In this document: in pieces, positions 33,584-42,260 of the stretch
How positions within the stretch are numbered: the stretch's first letter is position 1
Layout of the letters: the number at the start of each line of letters is the position of its first letter
NCBI RefSeq assembly: GCF_900086585.1
Contig: NZ_FLKM01000009.1
Span: 496,001-560,000 of the forward strand
Direction: 5' to 3'
Length of the DNA: 64,000 bases
Origin: Emergencia timonensis
Lineage (GTDB): Bacteria > Bacillota > Clostridia > Peptostreptococcales > Anaerovoracaceae
Program-made: the position numbers and the translations under genes
The notes under the pieces: model-generated
The model's database searches: none
Seen by the model: the letters and a program-made list of their open reading frames with translations, nothing else
Told to the model about the DNA's origin: nothing

Positions 33584-33676
33584 GGAGATGTACCCAAGTG
33601 GCTGAAGGGTCCGGATTCGAAATCCGGTAGGTCGGTTTTTTCCGGCGCTAGGGTTCAAATCCCTACATCTCCGCCA
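33584..33676 (+). tRNA. tRNA-Ser (anticodon CGA)
   Basis: A class II tRNA with a long variable arm. The acceptor stem is GGAGATG/CATCTCC. The anticodon stem CCGGA/TCCGG holds loop TTCGAAA, so the anticodon is CGA for codon UCG. The variable arm is GTCGG-TTTTTT-CCGGC. The T-arm is TAGGGTTCAAATCCCTA. Discriminator G and CCA are encoded at 33673-33676. Confidence 0.95.
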
Positions 33677-33682
33677 AAAACG

Positions 33683-33715
33683 ACAAATCCCCGTCTGGGG
33701 ATTTGTATTTTTTTT
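33683..33715 (+). terminator. Terminator of tRNA-Ser
   Basis: ACAAATCCCC pairs with GGGGATTTGT around GTCT, followed by a long T run. Confidence 0.92.
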
Positions 33716-33847
33716 GTAATTTATCTTCGCCAAACAATTCTAATCCATCCGCTCCCCGTATCACATCCAGGAACAAAGACATCCCTGACAGCAATATAAT
33801 GATTTATAAAAAGGAAATTTCTCTTCCTTGCAGGAAAGGGTGTTACT

Positions 33848-34423
33848 ATGCAAATACATTTATTGTCGGCCCTGCTCTTCGGAGTATCCTCCAACACGGA
33901 TAATCTGGTAGTAGGGATGTCTTATGGAATCAAGAAAATGCCGATCAGGTGGTCGGAAAACCTGATTGTAGCATTGATTACTTTTATGGGAACGGTTTTG
34001 TCCATGATTCTGGGCAAAAGCGTGCTCTTATTTTTACCGCAAAAACTGGCAGGCATTCTGGGAAGCGTAATCATCATTCTGATTGGCGCAGTGGGCCTGG
34101 TGAAGTTCTTTATGAAGATGAAAAAGCCTGAGGAGGAAAGTGAGGAGGAGACAGAACTGGCACTCCAGACTCTTACACGGACAGAGGCCCTGATTCTCGG
34201 TCTGGCATTGACCTTGAACAATATCGGTCTGGGCATCGGCGCCAGCATTACCGGCCTGCCTGTACTTTCTACAGCCCTCTGCTCGTTTCTCTTCAGCCTT
34301 CTATTCCTCTACATAGGAAATCTGATCGGGCGTTCAAAAATTGCAGAGCTGGTCGGTGAATTCGCAGAGCCGCTTGCCAGCCTTTTGATGATCGGTTTGG
34401 GTGTATACGAGATATTCGTCTGA
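33848..34423 (+). CDS. MntP/YtaF-like membrane protein
   Basis: A 191-residue integral membrane protein with six hydrophobic segments in two similar halves. The first half has SSNTDNLVVGMSYGIKK and the second has LTLNNIGLGIGASITGLP, giving the paired Asp/Asn motifs of the MntP (manganese exporter) and YtaF (sporulation) superfamily. A charged loop (KKPEEESEEETEL) separates the halves. YtaF is the closer match from the N-terminal sequence, but a metal-export role is possible. The gene is single, after the tRNA-Ser terminator. Confidence 0.8.
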   Translation: MQIHLLSALLFGVSSNTDNLVVGMSYGIKKMPIRWSENLIVALITFMGTVLSMILGKSVLLFLPQKLAGILGSVIIILIGAVGLVKFFMKMKKPEEESEEETELALQTLTRTEALILGLALTLNNIGLGIGASITGLPVLSTALCSFLFSLLFLYIGNLIGRSKIAELVGEFAEPLASLLMIGLGVYEIFV

Positions 34424-34452
34424 CCTAGTGGCAAGAAATCAACCAAAGGGTG

Positions 34453-34710
34453 TATAATGCAGGAAGGTCATTGGGCCAGTTCCAAAATAGAGGATCGCTT
34501 GCAGGATTGCTTTATGGTATAATGATTCCACAATCCTTCGACTTCGTCGCAAGGTAGGAATCATTGAATCATGTGCTGCGATTGTATTTTCAGCGGAATG
34601 CACATGGTATAATAAACGCAGATAATCCCACAGCTTCGCTGTAAGGAAGCGTTCATTGAATCATGTGCTGCGATTCTATTTTCACCGGAATGCACATGGT
34701 ATAATAAACG
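34453..34710 (+). repeat. Second array of the ~91-bp two-hairpin repeat
   Basis: TATAAT boxes at 34453, 34518, 34608 and 34700. The two full units are 90 and 92 bases; the first (34453-34517) is degenerate and short. Arms A/A' are AATGATTCC/GGAATCATT (perfect) and AATAAACGC/GCGTTCATT (one mismatch). Small hairpins are CGAC-TTC-GTCG and ACAGC-TTC-GCTGT. Arms B/B' are CATGTGC/GCACATG in both. The array sits between the MntP/YtaF gene and a kinase gene; the last TATAAT is 61 bases before the kinase start. The 34424-34452 remainder shows nothing else. Confidence 0.85.
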
Positions 34711-34765
34711 CAAATATACTTTTATAAAGAACGGATCAAAGAATGAAAGAGAGGATGAGCCCTTC

Positions 34766-37180
34766 ATGAAAAAGCTGAAAAAGATACTATTTGACGGTCA
34801 ACCTGATTTTCGCATCCGGATTTTCAACCTGCTTGCACTGGGCGGGATCACCATCAGTTACGTAATGGCGGTGCTTTGTTTGCTGGTCGGCAATGATTCT
34901 GTTACAGGCCTGGTTAACTTTTTGGCGGGCACCATGGCTGTATTTCTGCTGTATTATACCAATCAAAGCGGACGCTATCAAATGGGCTATCTGATTACAA
35001 TCATCGTCGTATTTCTCATCGGCTTTCCCATCTTGTTTTTTACGGGCGGCGGCTATAAAGGCAGTATGCCCTGTTTCTTTATCTTCGCCTGTCTTTTTAC
35101 CGTTTTTATGTTGGATACAAAGAAAGCAATCTTCTTTGTATCGATAGAATTGACAGTTTATGCTTTCTGTTGTGTCTACGCTCATCTGAATCCAGCCTGT
35201 GTGATTCCCTTATCAGGTGATTTGTCCCTGACTTTTGATATCATCTTGGGGTTTGTGGTGGTCAGCCTGGTTTTAGGAACCGTCATCATGCTGATTTTGA
35301 GACTTTACCGCCAGCAGCAACAGAGCCTGGAACTGGCAAGAGAAGAAGCCGAGGCAGCCAGCAGGGCGAAGAGCACTTTTCTGGCGAACATGAGTCATGA
35401 AATCCGCAGCCCGCTGAATACGATTTTGGCTATGAATTCTCTTATCGAAAGAAACAGCGTTTCCCGAGAAATTCAAGATTATGCGAGAGACATTCAGCGC
35501 TCTGGTAAAATGCTCCTTGAAATTATCAGCAACATTCTTGACTTGTCAAAGATTGAGGCGGGGAAATTTGATGTGGAAAATCGGCCGTATCAAGTCACGT
35601 CTCTGCTTTCTGACTTGATTCTGTCCTGCGAATTGCAGACAGAGAAAAAAGGCCTTCAGTTTCACTATGAAATTGATCAGATGATACCGACAGTCCTCAT
35701 CGGTAGTCCCCTTCACATAACACAAATTGTGATGAATTTTGTTAGCAATGCGGTGAAATATACGAAAGCGGGAACAGTAACTCTTCTGGCAGAGGCAAAA
35801 GAGGCTGACCATCCCGGCTATCGAATGATGAGAATTACAGTAAAAGATACGGGAATGGGAATCGGCCAAGAAGGACTAAAAGACCTTTTTCTTTCATTTG
35901 AACGAGGAAAGCAGCCGGATGGGCAGCGGACGGAAGGTACAGGCCTGGGGCTGGCCATTGCCAAAGAGATTGCTGATCGGTTGGGCGGACAGATTATGGT
36001 GGAAAGCCAGAAGGGCAAAGGGAGTGCATTCTGCATGGAACTGCCCCAGAAGGTCGAAAGCTTTGAGCCCATCGGACCATGTGGACAGTGGCTGATGCGG
36101 GATACGCAGGATAGTGAATACGGCAGCTTTTTAGCGCCTGAAGGACGCGTCTTAATCGTAGATGATAATGATGAAAATCGCAAAGTCTTCTGCGCGCTTC
36201 TCGAACCAACCATGGTTCAAATCGATACTGCTGCCAGCGGCAGGGAAGCCATAGAAATGGTGAAGCGGAAAAACTATCATGTGATTTTTATGGACTACAT
36301 GATGCCGGAAATGGATGGTATCGAAACCCTGCAATTGATGAAGAAGGAGCATCTGGCGGATGGGACTGCCATCATCGCGCTGACTGCCGATGCCGTCACA
36401 GGTACTAGAGAAAAGCTGCTCAGAGAAGGCTTTTCCGCCTATCTTTCCAAGCCTGTAGGAACCGGCAGTCTGGAAAGCGCTATTCTGGCCTGCCTGCCGG
36501 CAGATTTGGTGACTCGTACTGACCACCAAGTTCCCGCGCTGATTGGCGACGAAAAGATGAGTTTCATCAAAGATAGGTTGGCATCTTACGATATCATATT
36601 GGAGAACGGCCTCATCTACTCAGGGAACGATTTAATTTTGTATTGCAAAAGAGCATATTATTTTATTGAAGCCTACCCTAAAGCCAGAGAATCGGCAGAA
36701 AGGTCTTTCCATGAAAAGGATTTCGAAAACCTGGTTTTTCCGATACATTCTTTGAAGTCCAGTGCGCAGGCAATTGGCGCGGAGGATCTCCAGCATATAT
36801 CCGCCCGCATTGAAAAGCGCTCAGGTGACTTAAGCTACTTTGAAAATTCTATGCCGCTTTTATTCTTAGAGTGGCAGCGTGCATACGATGGTCTCCGCTG
36901 GCTTTTGGATGAACTCAACGAATTTTTACCGAAGTCGGAGGCTGAACCTGATAATGAAAAGTTGTCCCCGTTCGCTTATGGCCGTCGTGCTGTGCTGGCA
37001 GTGAGAATGTGCAACTGGACCCAGGCCCGCTGCGATGTTGCCGCATTGTTGGATCTTGAGGAGGACGAGGGCAGAAGAGGACGGCTGCAGCAGATGGCAG
37101 CTTTAATTGAGGAACTTTCCTTTGAAGAAGCACAGCCTTTGCTGGAAGACTATCTTGCTGAAATGGAGGCGAAGGAATGA
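34766..37180 (+). CDS. Membrane hybrid histidine kinase, 6TM-HisKA-HATPase-REC-Hpt
   Basis: An 804-residue sensor kinase. About six transmembrane helices fill residues 20-185 (for example VMAVLCLLVG, LITIIVVFLIGFPILFF). Phospho-acceptor His211 lies in NMSHEIRSPLNTIL. The ATPase has NFVSNAVKYT, DTGMGIG and GTGLGLAI. A receiver follows with Asp510 (IFMDYMMPEMDG), then a C-terminal Hpt domain with His661 (FPIHSLKSSAQAIGA). The four-step phosphorelay ends on the Hpt, whose target is probably the response regulator that overlaps its stop by four bases. The signal is unknown; the helix bundle may sense a membrane-soluble ligand. Confidence 0.93.
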   Translation: MKKLKKILFDGQPDFRIRIFNLLALGGITISYVMAVLCLLVGNDSVTGLVNFLAGTMAVFLLYYTNQSGRYQMGYLITIIVVFLIGFPILFFTGGGYKGSMPCFFIFACLFTVFMLDTKKAIFFVSIELTVYAFCCVYAHLNPACVIPLSGDLSLTFDIILGFVVVSLVLGTVIMLILRLYRQQQQSLELAREEAEAASRAKSTFLANMSHEIRSPLNTILAMNSLIERNSVSREIQDYARDIQRSGKMLLEIISNILDLSKIEAGKFDVENRPYQVTSLLSDLILSCELQTEKKGLQFHYEIDQMIPTVLIGSPLHITQIVMNFVSNAVKYTKAGTVTLLAEAKEADHPGYRMMRITVKDTGMGIGQEGLKDLFLSFERGKQPDGQRTEGTGLGLAIAKEIADRLGGQIMVESQKGKGSAFCMELPQKVESFEPIGPCGQWLMRDTQDSEYGSFLAPEGRVLIVDDNDENRKVFCALLEPTMVQIDTAASGREAIEMVKRKNYHVIFMDYMMPEMDGIETLQLMKKEHLADGTAIIALTADAVTGTREKLLREGFSAYLSKPVGTGSLESAILACLPADLVTRTDHQVPALIGDEKMSFIKDRLASYDIILENGLIYSGNDLILYCKRAYYFIEAYPKARESAERSFHEKDFENLVFPIHSLKSSAQAIGAEDLQHISARIEKRSGDLSYFENSMPLLFLEWQRAYDGLRWLLDELNEFLPKSEAEPDNEKLSPFAYGRRAVLAVRMCNWTQARCDVAALLDLEEDEGRRGRLQQMAALIEELSFEEAQPLLEDYLAEMEAKE

Positions 37181-37785
37181 TACAGAAGAAATACCATATT
37201 CTCGTCATAGATGATGACCCTGTAGTGCTGAAAACTGTGGCAAGCTATCTCAGTGAAGAATACATTGTCGGTTTGGCCAAATCTGGAGAAATGGCTCTCC
37301 GTTTTTTGGAAAGAGAGGATGTGCCCGACCTGATTCTGCTGGATATCGATATGCCGGTGATCAACGGATTTGCAGTATTGAAGGAATTGAAAAACAAAGA
37401 GAAGACGGCAAACATTCCGGTGGTTTTTCTTACGGGTCTTTTGGAAGAGGAAAATGAAATCCGGGGGTTGGAGCTGGGTGCAATGGATTATATCAGAAAA
37501 CCGGTGAGCCGCGCCGTACTCCTTGCTCGGGTTCGCCTTCACATCAATGCCAATCAAAGATTTTGTCAGCGAGGGCAGTTTGACGAAGAAAAGGCATCTG
37601 CGATTGCCGTACCTCTCAGCAATCGCGAACTAGAGACTGCCAGGCTGTTGGCATTGTTCTATTCTAATGAGAAGATATGCCAGACTCTTCACATTTCTAT
37701 GTCCTATACTAAGAAGCTGGTTGCCGCCGTGTTAAATAAACTGGACCTTGACAATCGAGACGATATTCGTAAGTTCCTGCGATAA
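37177..37785 (+). CDS. Response regulator with C-terminal LuxR-like helix-turn-helix
   Basis: A 202-residue response regulator. The receiver has the acidic pair in VIDDDP, Asp56 in LILLDIDMPV, and Lys in YIRKPVS. The C-terminal 60 residues (LSNRELETARLLALFYSNEKICQ, then KLDLDNRDDIRKF) follow the LuxR/NarL layout in diverged form. It overlaps the kinase gene (ATGA), so it is its cognate partner. The next two genes in the same direction, an unknown protein and a large surface protein, are possible targets. Confidence 0.88.
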   Translation: MIQKKYHILVIDDDPVVLKTVASYLSEEYIVGLAKSGEMALRFLEREDVPDLILLDIDMPVINGFAVLKELKNKEKTANIPVVFLTGLLEEENEIRGLELGAMDYIRKPVSRAVLLARVRLHINANQRFCQRGQFDEEKASAIAVPLSNRELETARLLALFYSNEKICQTLHISMSYTKKLVAAVLNKLDLDNRDDIRKFLR

Positions 37786-37945
37786 CATTTTCTACTGAAC
37801 ATGCGATAGAATGGGGGCACATTCCGCTAACAGATCAAATCTGTTGGCGGATTTTTTTTGTAAGGCAAAAGAGTGTACTTTTAGGACGTATCGCTGCAGA
37901 AAAAAATCGTATATGCTAAAGAAAAGTAAGGAGAAAGCCGAGGTG

Positions 37946-38350
37946 ATGAGTTTGAGACAGGTATATTGTGAAAACAGTGGCGTCTATGTGGTTTTCGGTA
38001 ATGTCTTTCTGCAGTGGGTGCAAAACCGAGGCAGAGACCAAGTTCTGGAGGTTCTTTACGCCGCAAGGGAACAACAGACGATTCACTACACCCAGGTGCT
38101 GTACAGCGCTTTTAATGAGGAGTCAAAGAACCTGCCGATTTCCGTGGCGGAGCTTTTGCCAGTTAAAGCTCTGTGTGAGCTGAAACACGCTCAGGCCATG
38201 ATCCGTATGCTTAAAGGTGGTGTGCGTAACATAGAAGCGCTGCTGGACGAGGCCGAAGCGGCAGGCTGTCATCTTTATCTGCACTATGTAGGAGAGAAAG
38301 ACGAGTATCCGATTTTAGCAAAAGATGTGACGATTACGATTGATGAATAG
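37946..38350 (+). CDS. Unknown 134-aa protein
   Basis: A small soluble protein beginning MSLRQVYCENSGVYVVFGN. It is mixed alpha/beta, with a helical core (ISVAELLPVKALCELKHAQAMIRM) and a C-terminal strand region (CHLYLHYVG). I do not recognise a family. The start is uncertain: ATG 37946 has AAGGAG 13 bases upstream, and a TTG six bases later fits GAGGTG better. It lies 160 bases after the response regulator and 14 bases before the surface-protein gene, so it may be co-transcribed with the latter. Confidence 0.6.
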   Translation: MSLRQVYCENSGVYVVFGNVFLQWVQNRGRDQVLEVLYAAREQQTIHYTQVLYSAFNEESKNLPISVAELLPVKALCELKHAQAMIRMLKGGVRNIEALLDEAEAAGCHLYLHYVGEKDEYPILAKDVTITIDE

Positions 38351-38363
38351 GAGGTATATAAAC

Positions 38364-41051
38364 ATGAAAAAGAAATTATTTACCCTGTTTCTTGCCTTGT
38401 GCATGGTGCTGACTTTGATGCCGGTGAGTGTACTGGCTGATACGTCAGGAGGGGATGGGCAAAATAAGCCGACGGAGATCTGGGTCAACGGAGTTAATAT
38501 TTTGACGGATGAAGATAAAACCCTCACATGCGGCGATGGTACGGCGGTTTATGAGGAGAGCAGCAATACGCTGACCCTCAATGCGGCGAAAATCACTGCC
38601 CGCGAAGGACGCGAAGGCGCGGGGATTTATGCTACCGGCGATTTGAACATTGTACTCAGCGGTAACAACCTCATTGACAGCACTGTTGTTAGTGAAGGGA
38701 GTGAAGTTGTCTCTGTGGGCATCAAGGCGGACGGAGCTTTGCATATTTCGGGAAGCGGCAGTCTGAATATTGATACTGAGTTTCTAGCTATTACATCGGC
38801 CGGTGATATGACAATTTCCGGGGGCGCTATTACAGCGGCTTCTGAAGAGAGAAACGTATTTTGGGCAAATGGAGGGACGATTACAATTTCCGGCGGGGAT
38901 ATCACGGCAGTTTCAAGCAACAATTACCCTGCGCTCTGGGCGGATACAGACATGACGATCACCAGCGGAAAAGTGAACGCTACTTCGACTGGAAGCAACG
39001 GCATGGGTGCCGGAGGAAGCCTTTCCATCAGCGGTACGGCTAATGTAACGGCGGAAGGACCTTATCCCGGCCTGTTCGCAACTGGCGATATTTCTATTAG
39101 TGGAGGCAAGGTAAATGCAACGGGCACGAACGATTCTGGCATTTTTACAAATGGCGCACTTTCCATCAGTGGAACGGCGGACGTAACTGCGACGGGAGGC
39201 TTATATTGTGGTCTACAGGCCGTGGGTGCTATCACAATTTCGGGCGGAAAGGTGAGTGCAATTTCGTCTCAGGACAGTGCGATCTACACACCTGCCAGCA
39301 TCACGGTCACAGGCTCACCGGAAATCATAGCAAGAGGAGCTTTGCGGGCGCTGCAGACCGTCGACCTGGATATTTCCGGCGGTATTATTGACGCCGAATC
39401 TGCCAATGAGTCCGCCATTACGGCAACGGAGAAACTCTCCATCACCGGCAATGCGCAGGTAATTGCCAGGGGCAAGGTGTGTGCGCTTCTTGCAGAGGAT
39501 GAGATGATTCTTTCGGCAAAAAATATCAAAGCTTATTCAGACACCAATTATGCGGTATCCAATGTGGGCACAGGTAAAGACATCGCGATCGGCGGAAAAC
39601 TGACTGCTGAGAGTGAAAAGGTATATGCGATTCGTTCGTACGGCGATATTATAACCGACAGCAATGCGGATATCTCCGCTACAGGGGGCTGGGGAGGCAT
39701 CCAGGCAGACGGCGACATCACCATTACAGGCAGCAAAATTGAAGCGGTAGGCAAAGATGATGATGGCATCTATTCCACAGGCGTGATCTCCATCGACGGC
39801 GGCTCCGTCCGCGCAAAGGGCGGATCGGGATATGCGGCGATCCGTGCAAAGTCCGTACAGGCTGCAGATGAAGCGGCAGAGGCAAAGATCCTGCTGAGCG
39901 GCAATTTGGTCGAGAAAAATGGCGGCAAGATTGCATTTATCGACTGGTTTGTTAACGAAAAGGAATCCAAAAGCTTTACCACCTTTATCGGCAAAAATGA
40001 TACTGTGCTCGAAACAAGCATGTCCAACGCGTTAAATGAGGTATGGCTTTCAGCGCCTGTCCCGGTAACGCCGGTAACCCCGTTACCTTCTCCTGAAGAG
40101 GATGTAGTCAACGATCCCAGCGACAAGACCACCACTGCGGACACCAAGCCAACTGTTACAGACGGCAAGGCAGAGGTGCGGGTAGATCAGTCTTTGGCAG
40201 ACAAGATCATCGGTAAGGCTGCGGCAAATGGGTCAAAGGAAATTGTTATAGACGCTGTAACCTCCAAGGGTGACACAACTGGAGCAGAAATCCAGCTTCC
40301 GTCAAAGATCATGGAAGATATCGTGAAAAAGACCGAGGCAGATCTGACCATCAAGACGGATGCAGGGACGTTAACCTTTGATCAGAAGGCGGCTGAAGCC
40401 ATCGCGGCCAGCGTTACAGGCGAGAACATCACCATCTCCGCCGACCTGACAGAAAAAGAAGGACAGATATATCTGGAACTGAAGGTTGTGGACGGAGAGA
40501 AGACCATCGGTAGCTTTGGCGGCGGCAAGGTCACCGTCACGGTAAGACTCAGTGAGGAACTGAAAGACAAGGATGTCGTCTGTGTCTACATCGACGAGGA
40601 CGGCAGATACCACAGGATGGAAGGAAAGAAGAACGACGACGGGACCTTTACCTTTACAACCGGGCATTTTTCAACCTTTGCCATTATGACGGCAGAAGAG
40701 GCGGAGAAGGTCATTGCAGAGCAGACAGCGGCGAGAATCAAGGCAGGTGTCAAAGCCACCACCATCAAAGCCTCATCAACGGCAGGCAAGGGCTGGATCA
40801 GGATCAAGTGGAAAAGATCGAAAGGATTCAAGGTGGACTACTACCAGGTGTTCCGTTCTACCAAAAAGAACAGCGGATATGGGACGAAGCCGTTCTATAC
40901 GACGAAGACCGGTACACAGACCACCTACAAGAATACTAAGGCTGTAAAGAAGGGCACCCGGTATTACTACAAGGTCAGGGGCGTAAGGATCCTGGATGGA
41001 AAGAACGTGTATACCAAGTGGTCCAACAAGGCTTACAGAATCGCAAGATAA
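38364..41051 (+). CDS. Large secreted beta-helix repeat protein with C-terminal fibronectin-like module
   Basis: An 895-residue exported protein. A Sec signal peptide (MKKKLFTLFLALCMVLTLMP, cut near VLADT) is followed by many short repeats of the type ISGGKVNATGTNDSGIFTNG from about residue 60 to 520, predicted to form a right-handed beta-helix like other carbohydrate-binding surface proteins. A proline/threonine linker (PVTPVTPLPSPEE) precedes a region from about 590 to 770. The last 100 residues (WKRSKGFKVDYYQVFRSTKK) look like a fibronectin III module of clostridial surface proteins. No LPXTG sorting signal is present. The start has AGGAGG nine bases upstream. The role is probably adhesion or binding of a host or plant glycan. 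Confidence 0.85.
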   Translation: MKKKLFTLFLALCMVLTLMPVSVLADTSGGDGQNKPTEIWVNGVNILTDEDKTLTCGDGTAVYEESSNTLTLNAAKITAREGREGAGIYATGDLNIVLSGNNLIDSTVVSEGSEVVSVGIKADGALHISGSGSLNIDTEFLAITSAGDMTISGGAITAASEERNVFWANGGTITISGGDITAVSSNNYPALWADTDMTITSGKVNATSTGSNGMGAGGSLSISGTANVTAEGPYPGLFATGDISISGGKVNATGTNDSGIFTNGALSISGTADVTATGGLYCGLQAVGAITISGGKVSAISSQDSAIYTPASITVTGSPEIIARGALRALQTVDLDISGGIIDAESANESAITATEKLSITGNAQVIARGKVCALLAEDEMILSAKNIKAYSDTNYAVSNVGTGKDIAIGGKLTAESEKVYAIRSYGDIITDSNADISATGGWGGIQADGDITITGSKIEAVGKDDDGIYSTGVISIDGGSVRAKGGSGYAAIRAKSVQAADEAAEAKILLSGNLVEKNGGKIAFIDWFVNEKESKSFTTFIGKNDTVLETSMSNALNEVWLSAPVPVTPVTPLPSPEEDVVNDPSDKTTTADTKPTVTDGKAEVRVDQSLADKIIGKAAANGSKEIVIDAVTSKGDTTGAEIQLPSKIMEDIVKKTEADLTIKTDAGTLTFDQKAAEAIAASVTGENITISADLTEKEGQIYLELKVVDGEKTIGSFGGGKVTVTVRLSEELKDKDVVCVYIDEDGRYHRMEGKKNDDGTFTFTTGHFSTFAIMTAEEAEKVIAEQTAARIKAGVKATTIKASSTAGKGWIRIKWKRSKGFKVDYYQVFRSTKKNSGYGTKPFYTTKTGTQTTYKNTKAVKKGTRYYYKVRGVRILDGKNVYTKWSNKAYRIAR

Positions 41052-41085
41052 GCATAAGAATAAGCACTGACACTTGAATTCAGTG

Positions 41086-41123
41086 AAAACGGCACAAAGA
41101 CCACTCGTGGTATGTGCCGTTTT
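41086..41123. terminator. Bidirectional terminator after surface-protein gene
   Basis: AAAACGGCAC (41086-41095) pairs with GTGCCGTTTT (41114-41123), with an inner CCAC/GTGG helix. A and T flanks let it serve both strands. Confidence 0.85.
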
Positions 41124-41137
41124 ACTGTATGCTGCTT

Positions 41138-41397
41138 TTATTCGCTGGCTTCCAGCTTGAAGATATTGATGACATCGGCATCGGGACAGCAGAAGCGGAA
41201 GTCTCCGTCCTTGCCTGTGGGCAGAGTGCCGCCATAGCGCAGGATATCGATATTGGGAAAGCCACGTGCATGGCCATGGGGCAGAGCGCGCCCCGCTCGG
41301 TATCAAAGTCGAAGGAGTCTCCGATTTTGTGACCGCGGTGGCAGCCGCAGGTTCCTTTTTGATCCACCAGGGTGATTGTAATCTTCGGTTTTTTCAT
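41138..41397 (-). pseudogene. TIGR04076-family small protein, frameshifted
   Basis: From ATG 41397 the frame reads MKKPKITITLVDQKGTCGCH and GALCPMAMHVAFP, the start of a small TIGR04076 protein. It then goes out of frame at the GGG run 41255-41257 (CCC on the coding strand). The next frame continues exactly as the family would: NIDILRYGGTLPTGKDGDF, then RFCCPDADVINIFKLEASE, with stop at 41138. One inserted C would restore an 86-residue protein. It is either a true frameshift mutation, a sequencing error in a C run, or less likely programmed slippage. Unshifted translation ends in a Ser/Ala-rich tail at 41122. Confidence 0.85.
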
Positions 41398-41455
41398 GAT
41401 AGCGCCTCCATTTCTTCTAATAGTATACAGCATAACGGCGGAGAACAAAATAGGC

Positions 41456-41471
41456 TGTTGCCGTTGCAACA
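41456..41471. promoter_or_regulatory. Crp/Fnr-type operator upstream of its regulator gene
   Basis: TGTTGC-CGTT-GCAACA, a perfect 6-bp inverted repeat with a four-base spacer. A TATAAT box lies at 41487-41492, so the site is centred about 35-41 bases before the likely transcription start. It suggests autoregulation. Confidence 0.7.
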
Positions 41472-41517
41472 CATCTCAAAAAAGATTATAATAATAATCA
41501 CATTGTGAGGTGAGAGC

Positions 41518-42180
41518 ATGAGAAATTACATAGATGAAATCAAGACGCTGCCATTGTTTACAGGGATTAAGCACGAGGATTTGGAGCCGATGCTGACCTG
41601 TCTGGGAAGTTATCTGAAGACTTACAAGAAGGGCCAGTTCGTTTCACTGGCGGAGGAACCGCTGAAATGTGTCGGCGTGCTGCTTTCCGGCAAGGTGCAT
41701 ATGATCAAAGAGGACTTGTGGGGAAATAAGACGATTCTTGTTTTGATCAAGGAAGGCGGCGTCTTTGGCGAAACCTTCGCCTGCGGCAGTGATATGGTGT
41801 CTACCGTAACCTTTGTGACGGCTTCGGAGTGCAAAGTCCTCTTCATGCCCTTCGATCGGATTCTGCATTCCTGCAACCTGTCCTGCGTCTTCCACCATCG
41901 GCTTATCGAAAACATGGTAAGGCTGATTGCCGATAAAAACGTCCAATTCTTAGAACGTCTGGAAGTAGCGTCAAAGAGGACCCTGCGGGAGAAGATCCTG
42001 TCATTTCTGTCAGCCCAGGCGGAGTTCCATGATAACCGTGAATTCGTCATCAGCATGGGGCGGTTGGAATTGGCCGACTATTTGTGCGTCGATCGGAGTG
42101 CACTGACCAGAGAACTTTCCAATATGGAAGACGACGGCCTGATAGAATATGAAAAAAACAGATTTAAAATTTTGCAGTAA
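41518..42180 (+). CDS. Crp/Fnr-family transcriptional regulator of the sulfite-reduction locus
   Basis: A 220-residue Crp/Fnr protein. The N-terminal cyclic-nucleotide-like beta-roll contains KGQFVSLAEEPLKCVGVLLSGKVHM and GGVFGETFACG. A dimer helix follows, then a C-terminal helix-turn-helix (MGRLELADYLCVDRSALTRELS). The Fnr-type N-terminal cysteine cluster is absent, so it probably senses a small molecule, haem-bound ligand or redox state by another route. Matching palindromes (TGTTGC-N4-GCAACA) occur before this gene, before the HS- channel/asr operon and before the HD/hydantoinase pair, defining a small regulon. Confidence 0.88.
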   Translation: MRNYIDEIKTLPLFTGIKHEDLEPMLTCLGSYLKTYKKGQFVSLAEEPLKCVGVLLSGKVHMIKEDLWGNKTILVLIKEGGVFGETFACGSDMVSTVTFVTASECKVLFMPFDRILHSCNLSCVFHHRLIENMVRLIADKNVQFLERLEVASKRTLREKILSFLSAQAEFHDNREFVISMGRLELADYLCVDRSALTRELSNMEDDGLIEYEKNRFKILQ

Positions 42181-42222
42181 AGGACCTTTATGTTGCCAGT
42201 GCAACATAAAGGTCCTTTTTTG
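42179..42222 (+). terminator. Terminator stem containing a Crp/Fnr operator
   Basis: AAAGGACCTTTATGTTGC (42179-42196) pairs perfectly with its complement at 42201-42218 around CAGT, then a T run to 42222. The inner part, TGTTGC-CAGT-GCAACA (42191-42206), is the same palindrome as upstream of the regulator gene. A TAAAAT box at 42228-42233 places this palindrome near -41.5 from the expected start of the HS- channel transcript, the class II activator position. Confidence 0.8.
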
Positions 42223-42260
42223 TTTGTTAAAATACAAACAAAGCATAAGGAGGAAAACGT

